From contig CAXKWD010000005.1 of NCBI GenBank assembly GCA_964059195.1, positions 40,873,825 through 40,937,824 of the forward strand: 64,000 nucleotides of DNA. Direction: 5' to 3'. Of this stretch, positions 11,808-23,934 are shown piece by piece. This stretch comes from Ectobius pallidus (taxonomy: Eukaryota > Arthropoda > Insecta > Blattodea > Ectobiidae). The notes below the pieces were generated by a model, which saw only the letters and a list, made by a program, of their open reading frames with translations, ran no database searches and was not told where the DNA came from. The first letter of the stretch is position 1. Every line of letters begins with the position of its first letter. The translations under genes and the position numbers were made by a program.

Positions 11808-14337
11808 TATGGCCTAGAGCGATATATTCGTTCATGAACTTATGATAATCTTCACTAAGAGTGGGATTAGAATTGAGGCGTTTCTCCAATGAGGAGAATC
11901 TTTTATAAGCCTGGAGTTTTGTACTGCCCAGGGTCTGAGGATCAGACAAGAAAGGAAGTTTTACCACATATCTTCCTTCTGAGTCTCGTTGAGTATTATC
12001 TACGAAATGCTTTTCGCAAATAGAGTCGTCGAGCAAGGAATCAGAGTTAGAAATTTTTTCTAATTCCCAAAACTGAGAAAGTTGCCTGCTAATGTCTTGA
12101 TCAGCAGTGAGGAAGGCAGAATAATGTGTGGGAGACCCGCTAGAATGGTCGGGTTCCTTAGAAACCCTATTAGAAGGCCTTGAATTAGGTTGGCGGTTGT
12201 GCATATTTTGCAAAGCCATGTTATGTTCAGACCTGGCGGGTTGTGGTAATTTACCAGCAAATTACCAACCCAAATGCGAGTTCTGAATTACAGGCATATT
12301 AGGAGCAGATATCTGGCCTGCACAGACAATCTGTGAATATATTTCAACACCTAATAACAAGTCTACGTACTTAGGAATATTGAAACTGGCGTCAGCCAAT
12401 GAAAGATTTGGTGGAATATTCCAATTTGTAGTATTGACAGGCTTGCGTGGAAATTTCGAGGTTGAAATTTCCGGTACGATTATGACGTTGGTGTTACAAT
12501 GCCATGAAGTAGTGACAGACTTAATTGAAATCGACGTCATCTTAAGACTGTCTGCCTTAGATGACAATATACCAGCTAAAGTAGTGCGCTGGTGATGAGG
12601 CGATAATTTTAAGTGGTTGAATAACCTATTAGACATGGGGTTACAATCAGAACCACTGTCAAGCAATGCGGTGGCTTCAACAGAATGGCCATCCCTGTGC
12701 ATGACTAAAACAGTGGCGGTAGGGAGCAAACAGCTTGGTTGAGGTTGGAAGACTGACATTACCCCAGCAGTATTGGCAGCTTGGTTGCCGTTAATATGTG
12801 CTGGATTATGAAGGTAAGTGCCATGTTTACCCTTACAAATCTTGCAAGTATAAGTGCTACAATAGGGGGCGTGACCCTTAGAGTAATAGCACACTTGACA
12901 TAATCGTTGTGTTTTGACAAAATTGTCTCTATTAGAGAAATCCATGGCTTTGAAAACTTCACAATGTTGCAGCTCATGGAATCCATTGTTACAACAGAGG
13001 CATTTAGGCTTGGAGGAGGCAACCTTGCCTTTAGGAATGATTGTATTAGATACAATAGGCTTTACTGGCTGACTCCTTAAAGCTGAGTCAGTCATCTGAA
13101 AAACCCGTATCCTGGATTCTAAAAATGTGAATAAGTCTTTGAGACTAGGCATTTTACCTGGAGCGAGAGAGGATTCCCATTCCTTTATCAAGAATGGGGG
13201 AAGCTTGTCGAGTACAATCTTTGCTATAATCAAGTCAGACAGTTCTACATCAACATTAAGCGAGTTCAAAGCATGAACAGTGCTTATAAAATGATCAACG
13301 AACTTCTGAAGAGATTCAGCGGAATTCCTTTCTAAGACAGGAGGTGGAAATAACTTCTCTAAGTGGGTATTAGCGATAAGTCGGTCATTATCAAACCTAG
13401 CCGACAGCGTGCTCCATGCTACATCAAAAGTAGCAGCAGAGACAGGAATGTTTTGAATCACTGTCATAACTTCTGGTGCTAGACAGGACTTCAAATATTG
13501 AAATTTGTCCATGTTAGATATGTGTTTATGCTCTATGATTAGTGAATTGAAAGTGTCCCTAAACTCAATCCAGGTTGCTGGGTCGCCACTGAAATGAGGA
13601 AGCCGAATTTCTGGAAGTTTAGGAAGAGAGGGGACAAATTGAGGCGATGATTGATTAGCAAGGATAGCTTGGTTGGGCTCATAATGATGCTTGGTTTCAT
13701 TAATTGAACTTCGAAGAATAGCAATGGTTTCATGAAAGGCAGACTCGACTTGAAGCCTTTGAAGTTTGATAGGTTCCTTGAGTTCTAGTACATCAATACG
13801 TGAATATTCAGTCTCGTATTCACTGAATATTTTCTCAAAGGATGTGCGCAGACTCAGAGCCTTGCAATAAGATTCTCTATCTTCTATGACAAGGGCTTGG
13901 ATTGCCTGAACATAATTGAGGAATCGTGTCTTTATAAAATCGATACTAGCCTCAGCTGCGGCTAATCTAGCCTGAGCCTCGTCTTGGGCTGCAATTGACT
14001 TAGCCTCAGCTTCCTGCTGAGCTTGCCTTTGGAAAATTAAATTGTCTAGGTGAGAGAGGGCTTGGAAAACGGTTTCTTCGACTTCCTCCCTATAAGCCAT
14101 TTCGGCATCAGAAAATTCTAACTCCTCGATCTGAGATTGTATGTCTTGAAAATCATTACTAAGTTTTGTCATGGTATCTTTGCGCCTAAGCAGGTCTTGA
14201 ATAGAAATTTCACTAGAGCTAGCGATATCAGCTATTATATTGGCTTGGCGGGTAATACGACTCTTAACAGGGGTTCGTTTAGCCTTAAGGGCCGCGAATT
14301 CAGGACCCGGATTAGTCATATTTGATGAGATTTGCAA
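11776..14337 (-). pseudogene. BEL/Pao retrotransposon gag-protease and start of pol, 3' truncated
   Basis: A minus-strand frame begins with ATG at 14337. It encodes an N-terminal Gln/Glu/Ala-rich coiled coil (residues about 60-190), then a BEL/Pao gag core with LPHFSGDPATWIEFRDTFNS (about 240-400). Zinc knuckles begin CLCCNNGFHELQHC (about 444-505), and an aspartic protease carries LLDSGSD (about 557-563). After HLGW a TAA at 12262-12264 interrupts the frame, which continues open with no shift through the protease-RT linker (SQFWELE, GRYVVKLPF, FSSLEKRLN) to EYIALGH. There the array unit takes over, and the last codons to 11776 come from the repeat. RT, RNase H, integrase and the 3' LTR are absent. 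The usual product is a capsid plus protease polyprotein that assembles cytoplasmic particles. Confidence 0.93.
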
Positions 14338-16380
14338 AGTATTTTACAATAAGTAATTGTTCAGTGCTAAATCAATTGCCCGCGTTTCGGGAATTAGGCA
14401 TAAACGTTTACAATGGTCATGATTGAGATAAACAGACAAAACAGTTAAATACACTTTAAATTGTGTAGAATCTGTATCAGGTGTTTGTATTGTTGTCTGT
14501 GAAATTGTACAATATTTTACAAATTGACAAGTATTACAATATGATAGTCAGGTAGCTCCGTACCTAGATCTCAAACGTGTTGAGGACACGGAGATATGCT
14601 TGATATTATTAAAACTTGATAATAATAGTGATGCTAATGTTTATGAAACAACACTTATATTGTTTCTAAATGCAATACTTTGCATGAATTCAAACAGGCT
14701 TGCAAATGCCTGGTGAGACTTAATGTATTATATAGTATAAGATGAATTATTTATGATAATCAAGCAAATGCACTGATTATAATTCAGGTTCGGAGCAGCC
14801 AGTAATATCTAAACATGTTAGTAATATCAACGGCCCGGAGGACCAAGAACATGTTACCGCCAGGCGACCCGGCCTCTGGTGCGAATAGCGGACCTTGGAA
14901 TAATTTAGGGTGCGATTCCCGGCGATAACATGTCGAGAATAGATTAGATTGAATGATTTGCAGTTCGAAACACAAATTCTATTGCTTTTCCAACCACAAA
15001 GAAAAGTATAACAGTTTGTTTATATGCACATAGAGTGATAATGCTGCTTGGTTACCATAAACATGCGATTTGAGATGAAAATGTTCTTCGTGAATCTTGA
15101 AGTTATTGCTCTATCCAGATACACATTTAAATGTATTGGCAGACTGTATTCAATCGGAGGACCAGAAATAAATATGAACTTGCTGAAATGTCACTTCAAC
15201 AGCTAGGAAAAAATTGTATTCACAACACAAGAAGTTCAAAGCAATGGTTTAAAATAAATGATTCACACCTTGCCTTCTAAACGATAAAATGTCTATATTT
15301 AGTTATAAATTGCCGTTACATACATTCCTTCGGATTGCCAGTCTCATCGAAGTCAAACTAATCCATGGTCCTTGGAACGTACCTTTTGTATGTGGTTTAT
15401 GATATTACTCACGGATTGAATGATTTCCCTTTGAAATTACCAATGTCCAGAGAATTGGTGAAGCACTATTAAACTTCGAAAGGAATCCTTAAGATCCTTA
15501 AATTGCGTTGAATGCGATCTTGAAGTTAGTTGAATCACTTAATCCACAATAAAGTTGAAGATAAAAGGCTTTTCGCCCGAATTTAGCATTGTTTTGTGAT
15601 GCTAGGAAGCTTGTAGGTTAAAAGAGCCCATTGCTCTTGAATAGGAGAAAAAGAACATGCATTTTGTTGTCCATTTTTTAAGAAGAAGGAGTATAATGTT
15701 ATTAAAAAAAACAGAAGGTTGAAATAATTAAAAAATCTCCAACCCAAGACAATAACTTGATCCTAATATTAAGATAATCAATCAATACATGAAAAAACAC
15801 TATACTAAATATGTAATTTCAAGAGAAAATAAAAAATAAACAAAGAAATATTAAAATGTGCAAGTATTTAGAAATAAAATGAAATAGTTTTGGTATTGAG
15901 GTTAAAAGCAACAATTATCAAGACATACTTAGAATAATTAAAACTATGAGGCTTTAAAAATGACATGAAAAACCAAAGCCAACTGAACTAAATTCATAGC
16001 CAGCATTGAGTAGGTATTACATGACGTAACAGATAAAACCATCAATATTTTACAGCTGTTGCCCTCGGCTTCGCCCGCCATTATTCATTGACTCCAGGAT
16101 ATTTAAGAAAATTACACTGGTAGATTATTAAAAATGTTTGTGGTTCAGAGCTATGAAAATTGTAAGTAAAAATAAAATTAGAATATTTGTTCATTGTGTT
16201 CATTTCACTTAGGCCTTATATAAAGAAGAAACTGTTTTCCTTCCTAATTTTGTAGTCGTCATGAAAGTTTAGACTGCAAGAGACGAACATCGCCGAGTAT
16301 ACCCGATGTCTCACGAAGCGGGCGAGCAAGCACGCTATTTAGGGCCGTTGAATTGTATAAGAGTAGATATCAAGGCACGC
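14338..16380. other. Gene-free region upstream of the BEL/Pao gag; 5' LTR expected but not delimited
   Basis: The BEL/Pao leader and 5' LTR should lie here (the element runs minus), but with only one LTR I cannot mark its ends. Around 14855-14935 there is a tRNA-like segment. Near 16058-16085 there is a short copy of the dispersed 'CGGCTTCGCCCGC' repeat end. Nothing else is recognisable. Confidence 0.5.
14850..14937 (+). repeat. tRNA-like/SINE-like segment
   Basis: ACATGTTACCGCC near 14850 and GGCGATAACATGT near 14922 are nearly perfect reverse complements, like an extended acceptor stem. Just before the 3' arm is GGGTGCGATTCCC, close to a pol III B box and T-arm with one change. The interior does not fold into a clear anticodon arm, so a decayed tRNA gene or SINE head is likelier than a functional tRNA. 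Confidence 0.3.
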
Positions 16381-16382
16381 AG

Positions 16383-16645
16383 ACATATGAAATTTTCAAC
16401 CTACACGGAAGAGGGATAATTAATATAGTCCAAAATATGGTCAAACATTGATCGATTTGGACGAAACTCACTATACAGGGGTATTCTGGGGCATGGAACT
16501 CGAATCTGAGGTCGCTTTTACCAGGCAATTCTATCTAATCGTGGTATGTAGTCCACGTGATTTAGGTCTTTATTGATTTAACTATTATGCTCTTAATTTT
16601 TAATTTCTTAAATTATTATCGCGGGCGAAGCCGCGGGACCATGCT
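16383..16645 (-). repeat. Dispersed repeat family B, reverse copy
   Basis: This is the reverse complement of the segment at 39756-40030. It shares CGCGGGCGAAGCCGCGGG near 16620, the ATTTAGG / CCACGTGATTTAGG block, and GATTTGGACGAAACTCACTA near 16454. There is no coding capacity. The family is typical of arthropod non-autonomous repeats, but I cannot name its class. Confidence 0.8.
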
Positions 16646-16679
16646 AGTAATCTATAAGGCATATACAGCTCATAGCAGC

Positions 16680-16765
16680 GCTTGTGCCCATGGTGCAGTT
16701 GTTAGATTATCGGGTTCACATCCTGGTGGGGACTTCTTTTTCGTGGAAGGCTATGGCAAACCAAC
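16680..16765 (+). repeat. Possible tRNA-derived SINE head
   Basis: TGGTGCAGTTGTTAG resembles a pol III A box, and GGGTTCACATCCTGG about 20 bp later resembles a B box. The body is not shared with other repeats in the window. Weak. Confidence 0.3.
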
Positions 16766-16899
16766 GCGGCATTTTACCTAGAAAAGCCGTGAACGGGATA
16801 TTGCTTCTGACTGTATGGGATTAGACACGCACACAATAGCATACCTTATGAATAAATGTTAAGCATATCGTTGCTTCGTTTCGCGAAGAATCTGGATTT

Positions 16900-19480
16900 C
16901 TCAAATACAGAAAGATAGTGTTATTTGTGGGAGTAAATTACTATGGTTCTATTATTATAATGTCCTGTTTTCATTGAAAGCTAACTCTTGTTCTTGCCAC
17001 AGAGAGCGTATGTAATTGATGAGGAGAATTTGTGGGACAGGGGGAATAAAGGCAATGAGAAATATGTGGGAATTCTAAAATGTTAGAAACGCCGCTTTAA
17101 AAGTAATTTTCATTCATGGATACCTTAAATTAAAGCTAGAATTTTTATGTTGTTTCATTTGGAAAATATGCACATAAATATGTATCAAGAAGTTATTTGA
17201 TATGTAAGAAAGTATTTAAATTAATAAAAGTATGTAATATACATATTTAACACTATTTATTATGATGGAGAATAGGACACAATCTTTCAATACTTTCTAG
17301 CATTCAGAACAATTACATATTTATTCTCTGCGGTCGATGATGTCCGTCAGAAATTATGTTCTTTTAGGAGGAAAACAACCTTTCAATAAGTAATGAGGAT
17401 AAATTTATGGAAAGGAATGAATCAATAATACCGTGATTCAGAATTTGACATGGACTAAATTTAAATAGCAAAACATCATAACTTCGACAAGATTCAGTAA
17501 AACCTGCCCTGAAGTTAGATAGCTCTGGTGCAGTGGTGTGAGAGAAGTTGATCATGTCTTGTCGACCTTTACTGAAATGTTTTGTGAAACCCATTTGAGA
17601 GATTTCTTTAGCTTTGGTCTCTTTTATAGCTATCAGTCATAATTATCTATTCCTGCCATTGTGGCAAGTGACAATAGGCATAACTTCAGTTCTGAATTTC
17701 AACAAAGCAATTTACACATTTCATGATAATATAACAAAAATATTCAAACTCCATAAAGTATACCAATATAATTTAAAATGAAACTTGACCAAACTAATTG
17801 TCACATGGTGTACCTTGGAGAATGATTTAATGATGGGTACATCCAATATTTTATTGTCTTTTGTTTATTTCTTGTAAAAAGAACAAAGCTGTAAAGGCTA
17901 AATCTTCAACGTCCATTACAGCCTATTCATATCCATATCCATAATATTAAGCGTTATAATAACTATTGTTCCCTCTCCCTGGTCGCCCTATTGTATTCTT
18001 GTGATTTGTCTCCTATATATTGGTAGCCGAATGCCATGGCTTGATAGACTCTTAAAAGAGAGAGCATTTTTACGAGCTCTAGCAGTGGGAGAATATTAGT
18101 GAAAACATTATATTCCCTAAGTTTCCTGCCATTAGTTCTGTGCCAAGGCTTCTCGGAATTCAGCCCCCTGGAGAAAAACCTTGATGCATTATATATATCC
18201 TGTTAATTTACATCATCATCACTTTCACTACCTGTACTCTAGGGGAAGTATTCTATTAGTCCCTGAAATTCGATGTCGAGTTTTAAGCAATAAAACAAGT
18301 TTTGAGTTCCATAAGCCCAAAAGCATATGTTTCTGTAGCTCAAAAAGGAAAAAAATAAATAAAAACTTATCTTAGTCCTATCCAGGTTAAATATGTTCCG
18401 GAGATAGGACACAAAGCATGGAAACGACTTTTCTTACTTCTGTTACCACCAATGAAGGAAAAGGCTACAAGGATTTTGCTTAATTTTTCTAAAAGCAACT
18501 GAATTTATTAAGCACTAAAATTATATTCTTTCTTATAAGTCATCTGAAGGGGAGTTATAAGTTACCGGTACCCATCTCGTCAATAAACTCAGAGTTTTAT
18601 AGTAATATCTAATTAATAATATTGGGTACTTACACCAGACGACCGCATAGCCTATAGTATATGGCAATATAGCAATATAAATAATAATGGAAGTCATTTG
18701 GTTGTTTCACATATTTTTTTGTAAATGTTACCCAGACTGATGTGTAACTGTGTTTCGGATACTGTTGTTTTTATTATTGTTATTATTTTTATGTTTATTA
18801 TATTTAGAAATACAGTTTAAAATTATTTCATTGCATATAAGAACTGAGACAAGAAAAACTAGGTGTTTCTAAATTTTACTCTCGTGTAGCTGTTTTAGTT
18901 GGCAACTCGTAACTCTCATTCAATATTCGTCTTTCGTCATCCAACTAGTTCCCTCTTCCCCTCTGCCCTGTGTTGTTTGAAAACAGAGTTCGTACTAGAA
19001 GGCTGTGACTACCAGACCAGCAACAATATGGCGATCACCCATCCATTCGCTTTCATGTAAAGAAAACTTTTAACTCGCCTTTATAGTAAGCCAGTGAGTA
19101 GAGAAATCGTTTCATGAAAACAGTTTTCTTTACAATATCCTTTTTAAAGGTGTGAATTTGATATACCATGCACTACAAGGGGCTCTTTATATTTAATACT
19201 GTTCAGCAATATTCACTAGTAAATCAAATAAATTAGAATTTAGACTCACTCAAACAGACGTTAATGGAAGAGTACGCAAAAGTGTTACAAAACAAACTAT
19301 ATTACAGGGAAACGAACACATTCAAACATTCAAATATTCATGCATATTATAAAAACAGTTTCTACTACCTCTAATTTTACAAAGGAATGCAAACTACATG
19401 TGGTATTGTTTGTAGTACCTTATAATCAATACATTAATAAAATTGTAGCAGTCTTCCCCCTTGACTCTTTTCTTTTAGTT
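16900..19480. other. Gene-free region
   Basis: This is AT-rich sequence with short open frames on both strands that start at non-ATG codons and match nothing. No repeat family recurring elsewhere in the window was seen. Confidence 0.5.
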
Positions 19481-19609
19481 TTGTATGATGCTGCATTTGA
19501 CAGGAGATGACTATGGTTACTACGAAGGTGGATCGAAAAGTACCGCACAATATACTGTATATATTTTTTTTTTTTTACCAGAAAGTTTAACAGGACAAAC
19601 AAATGCACA

Positions 19610-19945
19610 TATGAAGGGACATCTTTTGTCTATTTTTCTATATAGTCGCCAAGTTTCTCAACACATTTCTCCCATCGTGATACCAGTTTCAAAATACCCT
19701 GTTCATAAAAGTCTGTTCGGTTGGAGGATATCCATCTGAGGACTGGTGTTTTCACTTTTGAATCTGACGCAAAGCGTTTACTGGCCAGGAATTTCTTCCT
19801 GGGACCAAACAAATGAAAGTATGGAGGATGTTGGAACACCTCTCAACCAAATTTGTTGATTTTCTCATGAACAGCTGCAGCATCATAGGGGCGAGCATTG
19901 TCGTGAAGAAGTTTGACAGCATCAGCATGAATGTTACAGTCCAGA
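19610..19945 (-). pseudogene. mariner transposase C-terminal fragment, left arm
   Basis: Minus-strand frames give the catalytic-domain block LLHDNARP (HDNARP at 19888-19905, holding the second Asp of the DDD triad), then FQHPPYFHLFGPRKKFLA and FYEQGILKLVSRWEKCVE, standard mariner C-terminal motifs. About eight residues usually present between HPPY and FHLFG are missing. A TGA and a frame change lie between the two blocks. The N-terminal DNA-binding domain and the first Asp are absent. Confidence 0.88.
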
Positions 19946-20175
19946 CCTGGCACCGTTGGACTTTCATTTCTTTGGTTCCATGAAGAAATTCCTGGCCGGT
20001 AAACGCTTTGCGTCAGATGCAGAAGTGAAAACCAGTCCGAAGATGGCTATACTCCAACCGAACGGACTTCTATGAACAGGGTATTATAAAACTGGTATCA
20101 CGATGGAAGAAATGTGTTGAAAAACTTGGCGACTATACAGAAAAATAGACAAAAGATGCCCCTTCATGTGTGCAT
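19943..20175 (+). pseudogene. mariner transposase C-terminal fragment, right arm
   Basis: Plus-strand sequence starts within the PDLAPLDFHFFG motif, continues KKFLAGKRFASDAEV, and decays into stops around the WEKC region. It duplicates the left arm in opposite orientation. It includes the PDLAPLD residues the left arm lacks, so the two arms are complementary at the junction. Confidence 0.85.
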
Positions 20176-20734
20176 TTGTTTGTAATTGTACGGTACCTAT
20201 TAATCTTTTTGAAAAATAATTATTGTACATTACTTTTCGATCCACCCTCATACATATAGGGGATTTTGGTTTTGTCTATCAGTGGCACTGTGCCACTCAT
20301 ATTTTCGGGCACCCCACTTTCTTCTTTATTCGTATAGATATTTTTATTTTCGTCTATATTCTCCGCCATGTCTGCTCACATACTTACGTTTCGTGGTTTC
20401 GTTTCTTTTGTTTGTGTTCTCTGTGTGTTTATAATACTTCGCTTCTCTTTGTTTTCTTGTATGGTGGCATATTTCCGAATTTGCCCGCTCTACTATATAT
20501 TGGTGACCGCCTTGCCGCGAGGCCAGTTACAGTCTGGAATCTTGAGAGTTAGATCAGTATCAAGCCGTTTTGGAGTAAGATTGTGCTTTTCAACAGCGTC
20601 TAGCTAAGTCAGGTATGCAGAATTGAAACTTTATATTGTACTGGTGGGATTTTCGTTTAGTTTTATTGCTTTGTGTTGACTTTAATTCGTTGTGTTAATT
20701 TAACGTAACTTCATCCAGTAAAACGTATTCTGTA

Positions 20735-21010
20735 TGGAGGCCCATAGAGTTCCAGGAGGTTGAGGCTCCTAGATTTTTAGACAATCGGCACATGATGGTG
20801 GTAAGGTTGTCAGCCTTACGCACCGGTCGCCTTTACCCCCAGGATTTCTCCTGGTACACTTTTGTGTTGGAGGCTGAGTCGACCCCAGGGTCATAGTGCC
20901 ACCAGAAGGATTAGGGCAATTGAAAAACTTAACGACCTGATCGGGGATCGAACCCGCGACCTTCTGGTTTGTAGCCCAGCACCTCAACCACTACGCTACG
21001 GCGTACCCCA
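20735..21010 (-). repeat. tRNA-derived SINE, family 1
   Basis: Read on the minus strand from about 21010, it begins GGGGTACGCCGTAGCG, with an A-box-like TAGCGTAGTGGTTGAGG and a B box GGTTCGATCCCCG. A body with CCTAATCCTTCTGGTGGCAC and GGGGTCGACTCAGCC follows, ending near 20735. A diverged copy lies at 29368-29642 on plus. Such elements are transcribed by RNA polymerase III from the internal boxes and moved by LINE machinery. Confidence 0.9.
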
Positions 21011-21777
21011 ACTTCACGCAGTAGCTATTTGTTATTTTGCTTGTTTGGTTATTTTTCAATGCTTTAATTTATGTTAGTTTTCGTTTTCTTTATCTGAGTT
21101 TCGCGTGTCTGTCAGGAAGGGTGGACTGCCACTCTTTGTTATTCATATGCTGTTGTTAACGTTATTCAGCCGAGTGTAATTTACCCATGTAATTTTAATG
21201 TTATCGTTTATTTGAGGGTTTGCTTCTTTTAATATTTTTACGATTTTGTTATTGATGCAGCCGTCAGCTACTTGTTATGGTTATTTATTTAATAAAATGT
21301 TAAACATCTGTTTTACCCGGTTGCCTGCTTATTTATTTCTCTCTGGTTAACAGTATCACGACAGGAAATTTCCCTCTGGTTTACGATGTCAGAATTTCTG
21401 TACAAATGGGTGTAAACACCAGCTCAAGACCAATGTAGTTGGTAATATACTAAACCGATTCTTAGTTGGAATAATACACTGAAGACTTGTCTAGTTGTAG
21501 ATAATGTGAGGACTATAAGGAGTAAGGGGAATTAAACATTTGCATGTTATTTTTTAAGAGTAATAAACTACGGAAACCACTTAGCAAAGGAGTAAAGGAT
21601 TTGTATGTATACCAGTAGGACATGGAACTAATGAGTACGATGTAAATGTGTATAACCAACACAGGACTCCAAAAATGGATTTACAAGCATTGACTTTTAT
21701 CTATGAACTGCTTTTGATTCTACTTGAACATTCATGAGTGACGAGAGCGTTCTTTATTCTCTACTTTTTTATTTATA

Positions 21778-22036
21778 CAGAGGCGTATCGAGGGGGGCTG
21801 TTTGGGGATTTGAACCCCCCCCCATTAATTAAAAAAGGAAAATTGTACAATTTTTTTAAGTCTGCTTATAAATTACTTAATACCGCGGGAAGCTTAAAAC
21901 TCATTATTGTGCATCTTAATTTTTAAAATTTTCTGGGGGAGGACCCCCGAGCCCCCTCTCCCTGGAGGGTATTCCATACCCCTCAGAACCCCCGGATGTT
22001 ATAACCCCCCATATGGTCGGCCTGGTTACGCCTATG
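21778..22036. mobile_element. hAT-like MITE
   Basis: The left end CAGAGGCGTATCGAGG and the inverted right end CATAGGCGTAACCAGG match at 12 of 16 positions, a hAT-style CA-starting TIR. The flanks TATTTATA (21770-21777) and GATGTATA (22037-22044) match at 6 of 8, consistent with an old 8-bp target duplication. The interior has runs of C and G (GAACCCCCCCCC near 21812) and no coding capacity. Confidence 0.65.
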
Positions 22037-22494
22037 GATGTATATTACCCTAATAAATTTGTTCTCACTTATTTGTCATATTTTAGGGTATATATTGTAT
22101 AGTCAGGGATTTATAGAAATCTGATACTATGTTAATAAAGGATGAATAAATAAATGGTGCAAAAATATGTTGCAGAAACTTTCTCGCATATACATGTTAA
22201 AGGCTGGCAGAGAAAAAAATAAATTATAAACACAATTAAATTTTATTTATTACATTTTCATAAAACTAACAAGTATCTAGAACGGAATGCATCAGGGTCG
22301 ATCTTTATGTTCAATGCTTGTACCGTGAAATAATATTAATAATAATAATAACTATAATAATAACTTGGGGTTTTCATGGTATCCTCAATTTCAAAGGCCA
22401 AAAAAATGCAGGATACATTGAGATATGGCCGAACAATAGAAGCAAATACTGCACGAATGAGTTATTACAAGAGTTTACTGGTAGATTTCAGCGG

Positions 22495-22560
22495 CCACGA
22501 AATTTGATTTGAACCCAGGACCTCTTCCCTATTACCACATACCACCTCGCTGTAATCGAT
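22495..22560 (-). repeat. Possible tRNA-like SINE head
   Basis: On the minus strand, AGCGAGGTGGTATGTGG followed by GGTCCTGGGTTCAAATC resembles the tRNA-like segment of the modular repeat (24195-24290). No body follows. Weak. Confidence 0.35.
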
Positions 22561-23114
22561 TTTGGTGTGTTCATTACGACTGTGGTAAAATGACTACATT
22601 TTACAACAATATCTAGATTATAGTATTCTTGTTACTATGGGCAACAAAAGAATTTTCATAGCCTATTTTAAACAAAATGTTTGTTCTGAAATTCGCATTT
22701 AAGTCATGTTATTTAGTTTTTATCTTGATACCTACTAATTTTATAAAGAAATATGTTTAACAAAAAACGTTATTTTTAATTTTTTCTACAACTTAACTGT
22801 AATAAGTTTCCATGTATCGCCCAATGTAATGGAAATAGCGTAGAAAAATTTAAAATGGATTTGAGTAAAATACCCTCTAAGTCATTTTTGCAGAAAAACG
22901 GATATAGCCAATTTGTTAGTCATGGATAAGAGTTTCCAATTCTAAAATTCTATTAAAATCGTTAGAGCCAATTTTTCAAAAATCAAAATTTGTCAAAAAA
23001 CTTTCATGTAAAGTCCCCTTAATATTTCAGTTACAAAACTCAATTTCTGAGCGGTTCGATAAAATTCCTAAAAAATGAAGTAATTACAATGAACCGTTTA
23101 CCCGCTGTGCTTGT

Positions 23115-23178
23115 AAAGGTACGGAGAGACGAACAGACAGACAGGCAGACAGACAGACGGACAGACGGACAGACGTCA
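23115..23178 (+). repeat. GACA/GACG simple repeat inside a larger dispersed repeat
   Basis: Degenerate tandem CAGA/GACG tetramers sit between a T-rich segment (22860-23090) and a block with TTTCTTGGCATCGTGAAAC (23200). The whole 22.85-23.3 kb stretch looks like one non-coding interspersed repeat ending near GCGAGAAAGTAAAA. Confidence 0.6.
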
Positions 23179-23424
23179 TTCCAAAAACATTTTTTTTCGG
23201 TTTCTTGGCATCGTGAAACATGTTTTCCCGGTGTTATCTCGATTTCGATTTTTTGTCACGATCACAATACTTTCTCTATGCTACGTATATGCGAGAAAGT
23301 AAAAAGCCACGAATTTGTCGACGTTGTAGATAATAATAGACGTTAGTGCCATCTAGAATCGCGTTAAAACTATAACAAACAGTGCCGTTTGCATTAGCTT
23401 AGTCGATATAATAACAACAGTCTG

Positions 23425-23480
23425 TTTCACGTAAGAGTCGGCCAATCATCCAGGTTTCTGCGTCGCGGCGGCCACGGCTC
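23425..23480 (+). repeat. Short dispersed repeat, inverted partner at 25540
   Basis: The segment with GTTTCACGTAAGAGTCGGCC and TTTCTGCGTCGCGGCGGCC is the reverse complement, with changes, of 25538-25600. No function is evident. Confidence 0.6.
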
Positions 23481-23934
23481 TAACCCCCGGGCATTCGGGT
23501 GAAATATCTACGCAAATAAAGCCGCTAACTGTGTAATGATTCACGTTCTCACACTTAGAGTTAAAATTAAAACAAAAAATAACCATGTACCTCATCACAA
23601 GAGATGTTGGAAATGTTCTCCTCTTGCATTTACACAACACTGGCGCCTAGTGCCGTAGCTTCACATTGGGTTCTGGGTAATCTGGAGTAAAGTAGTTCCG
23701 CAATAATTAATTAAATATTATTGAAATTTAGTACACTTAAATTTTAAACTAAGCTACATACCTATAGATAAAAAATAAGTTATAAGATTCAATTTAAAAA
23801 AACGCCTAAATCAAACTTAGAAGTTGGTTTTTTACCTTATGGTTTATACAATAGAGTCGAAAACGGTGTTACCCGTGGAATTGTCTATACTTATTAGATA
23901 AAAACATGCGACACGGAAACAGTCACAAGTTTAA

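Larger units (their letters stand above)
19523..20250. mobile_element. Symmetrical (fold-back) mariner-derived element
   Basis: Both ends carry the same mariner terminal repeat, GGTGGATCGAAAAGTA, facing inward (19527 on plus, 20226-20247 on minus), and each end is flanked by a TA dinucleotide (19521-19522, 20251-20252). Moving inward, each arm encodes the C-terminal part of a mariner transposase toward its own end: minus strand on the left, plus strand on the right. The arms are thus two copies of the same 3' end joined head to head near 19943, with no 5' half. It can fold into one long hairpin and cannot encode a whole transposase, but it may still have been mobilised in trans. Confidence 0.85.

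Noticed and set aside
20223..20552. 109-codon hydrophobic open frame
   Set aside because: T-rich sequence starting inside the mariner terminal repeat; phenylalanine/leucine content reflects base composition.
20935..21010. Candidate tRNA gene on minus strand
   Set aside because: Belongs to a SINE family with a second, diverged copy at 29368.
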